Made by a program: the position numbers and the translations under genes. Below, one piece after another: positions 56,845 to 64,000 of a DNA stretch of 64,000 nt; the first letter of the stretch is position 1, and every line of letters starts with the position of its first letter. Origin of the DNA: Batillaria attramentaria (lineage: Eukaryota; Mollusca; Gastropoda; Batillariidae); contig JACVVK020000153.1 of NCBI GenBank assembly GCA_018292915.2, positions 683,501-747,500 on the forward strand, given 5' to 3'. Below the pieces are notes generated by a model that was given only the letters and a program-made list of their open reading frames with translations, was not told where the DNA came from and did not search any database.

Positions 56845-57042
56845 GAGCAAGAAGAGATGGCCATGCAGGTGGCGCAGATGATCCTCAGTGACGTGGCTGC
56901 CATGACACAGATGGGGGACGTGTGCTCCAGAAATGACCGCAACACCAACAATTCTAATGTTTCCACCACTGCTACCACCACCACAACATCTTTATCTGCT
57001 CCAGCCAGTGCAGTGTCTTTCTTCGAACCTCCACCCTCCTGA
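47026..57042 (+). CDS. AKAP10: A-kinase anchor protein 10 (D-AKAP2), dual RGS domains, complete, 829 aa
   Basis: This protein anchors protein kinase A at membranes and endosomes and carries two RGS-homology domains. Exons: 47026-47050, 47259-47375, 47628-47720, 48976-49989, 50435-50533, 51049-51133, 51457-51580, 51948-52084, 52792-52936, 53597-53708, 54484-54703, 55003-55085, 55405-55442, 56845-57042. The total is 2,490 nt, a whole number of codons, with AG/GT at every intron. The start MPLFKRKQEKQK resembles human MSFFRRKVKGKEQEK. RGS1 begins at SKTLQEILHDKDALHCFIEF (~95-145) and resumes after a long insertion at SIERDAVGIFTKY. RGS2 spans about 510-640 (QFWMAADNFQQQLIQQAGQY). The PKA-binding amphipathic helix is EEMAMQVAQMILSDVAAMTQ (~767-786). 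Human AKAP10 is 662 aa; the extra length is mainly the RGS1 insertion and the C-terminal tail. Confidence 0.95.
47861..48267 (+). mobile_element. SINE family C, full-length copy
   Basis: It has a tRNA-like head (GGTGGTCTAGTGATTAAGAG, GGTTCGAGGCCC) and a ~300-bp body. The LINE-like 3' tail is GCAGCGCTTTGAGCCAGTTA, then AAAGCGCCTATACAATACTC and (ATT)n. Confidence 0.75.
48425..48907 (-). mobile_element. SINE family B, minus-strand copy
   Basis: Reverse of the 24342 element: an AT-rich tail at the left and the head ending CACTACACTACGGGGGCCGG at the right. ATGAAAT-type direct repeats flank it (about 48411 and 48911). Confidence 0.85.
48976..49989 (+). CDS. AKAP10: AKAP10 large exon 4: N-half of RGS1 plus long acidic/serine-rich insertion
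   Basis: This 1,014-nt exon encodes ~338 residues. After AEAGSTPKSPMKTSSRLSKT the RGS1 helices end near RMRSHSLQS. A stretch of ~260 residues rich in Ser, Glu, Asp, Thr and His then follows without recognisable domains. The human protein also has an insertion here but only about half as long. The exon ends KLKK+S and splices to IERDAVG. It starts shortly after an antisense SINE (to 48907) in the preceding intron. Confidence 0.93.
50435..53708 (+). CDS. AKAP10: AKAP10 RGS1 C-half and RGS2 (6 exons)
   Basis: Exons 50435-50533, 51049-51133, 51457-51580, 51948-52084, 52792-52936 and 53597-53708. Conserved blocks against human AKAP10 are ICREDGQVDPDCFVDCQDFV, HVLTSGRVYLADILYNEHAL, GQYDGMQAQSDAMILYDRFF, LGFDDKIRFEVEGNICREEG and YLGGDIYYRYISDLV. 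These domains are known to interact with Rab4/Rab11 in mammals; whether that holds here is inference. Confidence 0.94.
52420..52496. repeat. (TG)n microsatellite
   Basis: About 38 TG units with one CG. Confidence 0.97.
53147..53455 (+). repeat. Dispersed repeat family D, copy 2
   Basis: It has the same motif order as 21540-21865 (GGCAGATTTCCACCTTTGG, AAGTGTTTCCTCCTCTGAAGC, AAATTGCACAAATTTTAAT, GTCTGCTTTGCAG). A short third fragment is at about 50700-50815. Confidence 0.7.
54280..54372. repeat. (TG)n plus (GA)n microsatellite
   Basis: About 45 bp of TG and a later short GA run in the AKAP10 intron. Confidence 0.95.
54484..57042 (+). CDS. AKAP10: AKAP10 C-terminal region with PKA-anchoring helix (4 exons)
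   Basis: Exons 54484-54703, 55003-55085, 55405-55442 and 56845-57042. The first is Ser-rich (SSEHSAGSQSLGAESISFRN). The second encodes GKVNAFGQFVSEFDPDPDGE (human GRVSDLGQFIRESEPEPD). The 38-nt micro-exon adds SGGFFKKKKDKEK. The last exon carries the amphipathic RII/RI-binding helix and then a Thr/Ser-rich tail ending FFEPPPS. The human C-terminal PDZ ligand (STKL) is not present. A 1.1-kb repeat element fills most of the intron before the last exon. Confidence 0.92.
55471..56586. mobile_element. Inverted-repeat-bounded element with internal tandem array
   Basis: TGGCTCCCTTGTG (55476-55488) and CACAAGGGAGCCA (56555-56567) form a perfect 13-bp inverted pair. AGTTGTTTGT lies outside both ends (55461-55470 and 56587-56596), a possible target duplication. 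Between them are a (TG)n tract and about seven ~140-bp units. It resembles MITE-like 'pearl' elements described from bivalves, which also carry tandem cores, but that link is tentative. Confidence 0.7.
55590..56550. repeat. Tandem array of ~7 units of 133-147 bp with AGGTCA palindromes
   Basis: Each unit has GGCATTTTCTC, AGAGGCACCAAACTTGGCAT, GATAGACA and a TGACCTTGAC..GGTCAAGGTCA core. Core positions are ~55688, 55834, 55981, 56126, 56268, 56401 and 56538. Odd and even units differ consistently (AAGGTCACTAAAGCT type versus AAGGCCGTACAAG type), so the real period is a dimer of ~270-293 bp. Confidence 0.85.
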
Positions 57043-60000
57043 CCTTGACATTGGTCCCAAATCTGACCCCCTGGTGTGACCTTCACATGGCAGGTTTTCA
57101 GTGTTTGGGAGTCAATTTTTGTTGTGTGTGAAGCAGTTGACTGGTGCTGTCTTGTATGTGCGAAGCTCACTGTGATGACATTCTCCATTATTTGTGATCA
57201 GAGTTCATATTGCTAAGGGAGAATACACGTGGCCAATCATTCTATATTCTTATGAAACTGGCTTTAGAAGCAAGCACAAAGTATTTGACAGGCAGATAGG
57301 TTTGTGGGTTAATTTGTACAGTATGACTCCAGTAGGTATATACCAAGAGCATAGGCTGAGCAGCTGTAACTCTCAGACTAAATAACAGACATTTAATGTT
57401 GAGGGTCCTAAAAAAAACCTTGAATATTGATGCATCTCAAATTGCAGCTTAAGATATATTTTTAGAGGTGATAGTCCGAAGGGTGTCAACCTTTCTGAGC
57501 GGAGTTTGCGGCCACAGCTGCTCTTGAGACCTGATTCTGAGAGCAGCACACACCTGGTATAGCTTGTTAGGGGTTGCAGTCGCCAACAGTTTTCAGGGAT
57601 AAGTTTTTATCGAGCGATTTTTGTCTTCGAAAAAAGATGTTTCGGACTCGCTGACCTGATACGTTTCATGATGTTCAGTGTTTGTGTTGACCCCTGTCTC
57701 ATCAAAGTATACGACAAGTCTTTGCTCAACCTGCACTTTCCTGATCCTCCTCACAAAGGCAGTTTTCGTATTGACTGTGTAGTGTTGATGGGTGCATGTC
57801 TAGGGTATATATGAAAGGACACGCCAGCAACACAGTTTCTCTTGCCCGATTTGATGCCTGAGGCTCAAGTGAGGTATTTTTTGAAGGCTCATTTCAGTAT
57901 TTCTAACTTTTCAAATTCTCATTTCCGCCTGATATATTGTATTTGTTCCGAGGTCAACAGCTATTTCGAATTTATGTCAATGGTTGATAAAAAGTTAGAT
58001 TAGAATTTCTTTATTTCTAAGGAATGTTTACCTCCCCCCCCCCCCCCCCCCAAAAAAAAAAAAACAAAAACAACAAACAAACAAAAACAGCTTTTAAGAA
58101 TAAGGAACCTCTTTTGTCTTATTTGAGGATATATGTCATATAATAAATATTGTCAACAAGAACAGCTCTGAAACACAAAACTATCTGAATGTGTTGCATT
58201 TTTTAACATTAAGAATCTATCAGGAAAGTGTTGCCATGCGACCCCTAACACACAATAGCATCCTTGAAAAGTGGCTCGTTGGAGTGGAGAGGAAGTAAGT
58301 GCCTTGGATGTCATTTAGTCAAAACTGGCTGACAAGCAGTAACTGGCTGTATGTCATGTGAACCATCCTCACCTGCCAGTTTTCATAACATTGTCTTTAA
58401 CTTCGCTGCTACGTACACTGTTTGCCCAACACCAGTGATGTTCAGTCAAATGCCCGCGGTTTGTGATTTTCAGAATCGTAACACATTTCATGTGAGCTCC
58501 AATGTCTTTCATAGGCAGCTAGTCGACTTCCCAGCTTTGGGTGACATGTTCACAATGTCTTGTTTTAGTTGCCGTGTGTGTGATTTCACATCGGGATACT
58601 TTGGAACAGTGTGAAAGTAGAAAGTCCTGCTATGTACCTGCTTCAAGTTATGTACTATACGTATGAACCAAGAGATTATGTATACATACTCTGTATATTT
58701 ACTTCATCAGTTATATATAATTTGAATTTAAAGGCCGTGTTCATTTAATTTGTTAGTGTTGAAGCAGTTGGGGTGGGGTAGGGGGTTAATTAGTATACCC
58801 GATATATATATATACATTTGTGTTGAAACTGATGGAAAGCGTGTAACGTAAAATGAATGCAGAAACAGTGAGTTTTCTAGTGTTACACTAAGGTTACAGT
58901 TACGGATATTGAAGGTCACGTTTGTAATTGAGTTTAGTAAATGTTGACTGTATTGCCTTTGCCAAGTTTTGCCAAAAGAAAAAAATGTATAGCTCGAATT
59001 ATTGACAAATTCAAAAGATTTGTGAAGTACATGTGCAATGGATAGATTGAACACATGTATTAATGTTTTAGTGTATATATTTTGTGCTTGCAAATGTATA
59101 TGTGTGTGTGTGTGTATGCATCATTATGTGTGTAGTTGCAGCCGCTGAATTGTGTGTGATTGTATTTCTTTTCTTTTCTTTTTTCTTTAAATCCCCATGA
59201 AAACTGATATTGAAACAATACCATGCTAATACTGAATGTTGCAATGTTTGAAAATAGTGCGATAGTGTTTTTGCTTTGTGTTTAGAAAACATCACATTTA
59301 ACCAGTAGTTTGTAGTTGCTGTTGAGGAAACATATTTTATCATCAAACACAGTCATATAATTTCTCTTTCAACATGTTTACTTTTGCTCAGTATTTGCAC
59401 TCTAAATTTCAACCCTTAAGCCTGCTCTTAACTGGGCACAGCGCACGAAACACACATACGCCGCATCACAGTCGTTGCAGTCGGTGTGTCTACTAACCAC
59501 AAAACTGAAGAGAAGCAGCTGTGTGATGTACAATCACGATACGATATCATCCAACGCCCATAGCATCCGCAGTGGCAAGCAGAGCTCAGAATCAAGCCAT
59601 CCGGCCTCTGTAGTGCTTATCCGTGACATCCTGATCCAAAAGACATTTGTATCCTTTGAAAAAGTCTGTAAACTCTGAAGTCTGCTCAGGCGACATTGCA
59701 GTTGAGGATGCACTGTCCGCCATGTTTGCGCGCCGAGTGACGAAGTACAGCCAGTCAGAAGCTGTTGTGGGAACCCACAGTCACAGCTGGGGCTATTTGA
59801 AATCCCAGTAGCTGTGATGACACCACAGCGACGGAAACCCCCCTAATCACAACTGTATCATGTGTGCACAACACTGTGGCGCTCTGCAGTGCCCAGTTAA
59901 GAGCCAGCTTTACCCTGGTGATAAACCACTGTGTTGTCTGTGTCAGTCATGCTCTGCAGATACGGTATAAGGGAAATAACCCCATTCAACAAATTCTAAA

Positions 60001-61850
60001 GTCTCAACTGACTACTCTCCCTTCGGCCAAGGAATTGACCCGGCCTGTCAGCCACAAGCTAGCAGGCAAGAGTCAGTCCTTCATGTGAATTAATATCATG
60101 ACTACCAGAGTAAGGATTAATACATGTACCAAATGTTAAACACAGCACACACAGTAGTGTTGCCTGATGGTTTCACAAATATTCATGGGAAGGACGGGTC
60201 CAGGATGACTGCAGACAACATATGGTGGCAGGCACAGTTTCTCTGTGATCGGCCTTGCTGGGAACTGGTTTGGATAATGACAAAATCAAATGACAGAAAT
60301 TTTGTTTCTTTTCACGTACCGTAATTATACATGTATCACGTACGTCCGTGTCTCTCTACCAGATGTGTTTTGTGGTGACAGAAAAGCTACTGCTCACACT
60401 TTTAATGTACATAGTTTGTGATAACTCCCACAAAAGATACTATCAAATTTTGTGGAAATATCAAGAGCCACAAACTGTTATTTTGCTCTGTAAAATTTGA
60501 TGATACATTTAGTGCTGATCCACAGGATATACAATACCAATATGTATGAATCAAACTGTTCAGCTCAAAACTTAATTGTTATTTGTACATACATACCGTT
60601 ACATGTATTACTTGGTGCTGGTGTGAAGGTTTCATGGGACATAACCTACTTAGTCTTCCATTGTTGAGCACTTCAATGCATGCTGAAATGATGGCAGTGA
60701 GGTAAATCACTCTGTGGATACGATACCTCCGCAGCTAGAAGAAACCACTTTTGAAATGAAGAATGCAGTGATGTACATGTACTGTCAGATTAAAAGAAAA
60801 TGGACTGTGTCAGTATGGATGTATGTGTGTATTATTTGTTAAGATAATTACTGCTTTTTTGTTTTGTTGTTTTTTTCCCCCCCATGTCGTAAGTTTATTT
60901 GAAATACACTGTAGCAAGCAGCTTTGTGTCATTAAGCTTCGTTGACTTTGTTTGGCTGGAATAAATGAGGCTGAAGGTTACAGTAAGTTCCATAAATGTA
61001 AAGGTTTTCTTCACTCAAAAGAAAAAAATGGAGGAACTGAAAAGCTTCACTTGCCATTTTTTTTAAATAAAATTATTATTATACACATTTTGTAAAAATA
61101 TATGATTTTGTGAGCTATGTGTTTGCTTAGTGGCCACAGCCTTTATTCTAGTCAGTGTACTGTAGACTGCTTCTGTAGTTTTTGCTTTTTGCTTATTTTC
61201 TTGTAGCCAGGTGTGTTCAGGCTTGCTCTTTTTTTTTTTTTTTCTTTTTTTTTTTAAAAATTGTGTCTGCCATTGTGTGTGCGTAATCCGACCTGAAAGG
61301 GAGGTAGGGATTGTCTCATGTAGAAAGCAGATTGTAAAACACAAAACAAAACCAAAAAACACAGCCTAATAATTTGTGATGTTTGAAAGTGTTTTTTTTT
61401 TTTTTTTTTTTTTTAAAGACGTATTTTGGACTAGCTGACCTGATTGAATTTTCGCTGTTGGAACTACGCCATCATGAGCTGAGTGTAAATGAGAATGTTC
61501 GTCTGTTTGCAGATTATGGTTTTGAATGGCAGTGTGTATTTTGTCTGATGAAAAGGTGTGCAAAAAGATACCTGCAGTTACTTATGTGCGTTTTGAAACC
61601 TGCTGTAGAAAATCTAGTTTTTTTTGTTGTTTTTTTTTTTGTTTAAAGAATTACATGTGTACTTTCTGTGGCTATATATATGTGTAAATCTTTGTTATAG
61701 CGGCATTTTTTGTTTGTGGGTCGTAATTATTATTATTACCTTTTTTTATGAAGTTGATAAAACATGTTTAACAGAGGATGAAAAATAATACACAGTATTG
61801 TACAGCACCTGGTCAGTTCTTCAAGCAATAAACAGCATGGTGAACGTTAG
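57043..61850 (+). other. AKAP10: Putative AKAP10 3' UTR
   Basis: This is non-coding sequence after the TGA at 57040-57042. It is AT-rich and contains a poly-C/A tract (58036-58065) and a ~490-bp inverted-repeat element (59419-59909). AATAAA occurs at 60960, 61066 and 61827; which one is used is unknown. After 61850 the sequence becomes SINE and simple repeat. Confidence 0.45.
59419..59909. mobile_element. Inverted-repeat element family E, copy 2 (491 bp)
   Basis: Its ends are AGCCTGCTCTTAACTGGGCA and TGCCCAGTTAAGAGCCAGCT. It lies in the AKAP10 3' UTR. TTA flanks both ends, a possible 3-bp target duplication. Confidence 0.8.
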
Positions 61851-61878
61851 TGCAGCAGAGGTCCGCCCCTCACAAAAG

Positions 61879-61913
<35 letters not shown>

Positions 61914-61951
61914 AAAGTTTTCTTGACTCTCTCTCCCCCCCCCCCCCCCCA

Positions 61952-62225
61952 ATCCCGGCTAGGGCGAAATATTTGTGCTGGCCTTTTTCTCGCTGCCCCG
62001 TCTTTGATATCACCCTTATGTGGTGGAAAAGGACGATAAACTCCCAAACACCCACCCACCCTCTCTCTCTCTCTCTCTCATGGGTTTCCTGACAGAGAAT
62101 TCCAATGCTCGGGTCTCGAGTTCGAATCCCGGCTGGAGCCAAATATTTGTGATGGGTTTTTCATCGCTGTCCGGTCTTTGATATCACCCGTACGTGGTGG
62201 AAAAGGACGTTAAACTCCCAAAACC
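61952..62225 (+). mobile_element. Two 5'-truncated SINE family A copies in tandem
   Basis: Copies at 61952-62060 and 62095-62225 both begin near the B-box (AATCCCGGCTAGGGC; GTTCGAATCCCGGCTGG). They are preceded by CT- or C-rich runs and end GGACGATAAACTCCCAAACA / GGACGTTAAACTCCCAAAAC followed by C-rich tails. Confidence 0.85.
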
Positions 62226-62302
62226 CCCCCCCTCCCTTCTCTCACTCCCCCCCTCTGCCTCTCTCCCCTCCCCCTCTCCCCCCCCCCTCCCTCCTCCCCC
62301 CC

Positions 62303-62354
<52 letters not shown>

Positions 62355-62357
62355 CCC

Positions 62358-62392
<35 letters not shown>

Positions 62393-62393
62393 C

Positions 62394-62450
<57 letters not shown>
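62222..62450. repeat. ~230-bp C-rich tract, the last ~165 bp almost pure C
   Basis: It continues directly from a SINE A tail. It contains CT interruptions at first, then nearly only C. Predicted polyproline or polyglycine frames here are artefacts. The assembly length of such a run is unreliable. Confidence 0.9.
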
Positions 62451-64000
62451 TGGCCGAGAGAAGTACTAATAATTGTATACGGCCCTCTTCGTGTTCTTGT
62501 CGTGGTGCATGCTGTGGGTACGTGTTCCCACTGTTTCGATGAGCAAATCTTCCCTGACAGTACTCCCAAATTTGACCTCTTTGATTCAAAGATGTTATTT
62601 CCTTTGACCCCTACTGGGGCATGGAGGAACAATATAAACAAACAAGAAATGCAAATGACAAGGTAATGTAAGGTAAACAGTAAATGTTAGCAAACAACAA
62701 TCACTGTGAGGTGAATAAACAAGAGTGCTGATCAATATTGTTATCACAAACTACATGAAATAAAGCTGTCATGCACTTACAGCAATTCCAGAGACTAGGA
62801 AATACGAGAACTTTGTTCCACACAACTTTGCATTCTATCAGAAATTTAGCAAAACTAAGTGCGACTTTCCTGCCAGGGCAAGGATAGGAGATTACAAACA
62901 TTAAACATTGATTTTACTCTGCGGAATCGGGCAGTGGGTAGTGTCGTTTCAACACGGCAATAGAATGAGTGAGGAGTACTGATACGGATGTTGCTGGCCA
63001 GCTGGTCACTGTCCCTTCAGGGGCATGCGTTTAGACTGAGATGTCAGGTGTCTTTTAGAGCATCCTGTATCACACGCAAATGATACTCAGCTGATTCACC
63101 CCCCAATGTGAAATACTTAGAGACAACCTTGGTCATTTTGTAGAAGTGCGTGTGTGTGTCAGTGTGTGTGTGTGTGTGTGTGTTGGGAGGGTTGGGGCTG
63201 GAGGGGGGGGGGGCTGGCACGGGATGCTAAGGTTCCGTATTACTTAGCTTGCCGTCTTTTGATGGCTGTGAACTTTGGAAAGTCTACAGGGTGTGAAAGT
63301 CTTTAACAAATTAAAATTCAAATAAATCTGTATTATCCCAAATGAGAAATTCGGTTATGGCAGACATGAAACGAACAAGCAGAAAATACAAGCAACATAA
63401 AATGAAAAAAAAAAAAAAACACACAAAGATTGATACTCAACGCACTTTGAAACTGGATAAAGATTTCTATTACGTATCATGTAGAGTAGTCCTTAATATT
63501 AATAATGCGCACCATTTAAAATAGCTAAGATACACCAAACATAAATTCATCACATTAATACACTATCACAGGTCTACAGAATCACAGTATGACAGTGAAT
63601 CTAATATTAATCTGTGCTGGTCCTGATATATGGCTCCTAGAAGTCGGCGGGACCTTATAAGCAAAAGTTAATGATGATTTGATGGTAAAGGTTTACCACT
63701 GTGCGCCATGGCCTCAAAATGCCTTGTATTCCCTATTAGCCTCAAGCATCATAGTCGCCCCTTAAAAAAATGCTTCAATCTAGAAACAATGACTACCATG
63801 AACAGACCATTCAAAGGCACGCACCTGACGGGGGTTTAAAAACATCTGAATGTCTCCTTTCCGCTCAGGCCTCACTGGAGTAATGCACGTCTACTTTTCT
63901 CTTCCGGCTAGAGAGGCAGTTTCCACAAATCCGCTTGCCTCATTTGTGTCCCACCTCTGTGCAAAAAGTCCCAGCTTCACTGGCAGCTTGCCTCTTCTTG
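62451..64000. other. Terminal interval without a recognised gene
   Basis: A (TG)n run (63150-63182) and a G run (63204-63212) are present. No protein similarity is recognised. A minus-strand frame open from the window end to a TAG at 63891 is noted among the findings. Confidence 0.5.

Noticed and set aside
62194..62641. Polyproline and polyglycine ORFs
   Set aside because: They are translations of the C-rich tract following a SINE tail, with no start context or domain.

Overview
The window is nuclear DNA of an animal, most likely a mollusc and probably a marine gastropod. The genes have many short exons with GT/AG introns. The introns are full of (TG)n/(CA)n microsatellites, long C or G homopolymers, tRNA-headed SINEs, LINE 3' ends and small inverted-repeat elements. 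The protein sequences are typical of a lophotrochozoan but clearly alignable to vertebrate orthologues. The species itself cannot be named from this sequence.

Layout. (1) Positions 652-31857, + strand: the 3' half of neurofibromin (NF1), from the middle of the RasGAP domain through the Sec14-PH module and the HEAT-like region to the stop codon. It has 30 constitutive exons plus two alternative versions of one GAP exon. A long 3' UTR follows, probably ending near 38270. (2) Positions 38270-44558: a tail-to-tail interval without a recognised gene. (3) Positions 44559-45719, - strand: a single-coding-exon type II membrane glycosyltransferase of the Anp1/MNN9 (GT62) family. Its 5' non-coding exon appears to lie near 46806-46860. 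(4) Positions 47026-57042, + strand: a complete 14-exon AKAP10 (D-AKAP2) gene with two RGS domains and a C-terminal PKA-anchoring helix, followed by a 3' UTR of roughly 4-5 kb. The glycosyltransferase and AKAP10 are head to head around 46860-46950, where ETS- and YY1-like sites suggest a shared bidirectional promoter. (5) Positions 62000-64000: repeats and no convincing gene.

The most interesting signal is a tandem duplicate of the NF1 GAP exon that carries the FLR...NPA motif (652-776 and 3541-3677). Both copies are open and begin and end in the same phase. Both complete the same upstream glutamate codon (GA+G or GA+A), and both join in frame to the exon at 7367. Including both would shift the frame. 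This is the architecture of mutually exclusive exons. It would give two Ras-GAP variants that differ in a segment next to where vertebrate NF1 independently uses the alternative exon 23a.

The second theme is mobile DNA. It includes a 1.1-kb inverted-repeat-bounded element in an AKAP10 intron, built of alternating ~140-bp units that carry AGGTCA palindromes. A ~500-bp inverted-repeat element occurs once in the 3' UTR of each + strand gene. There are also a piggyBac-like MITE, two hAT-like MITEs, several SINE families and three decayed LINE 3' ends.
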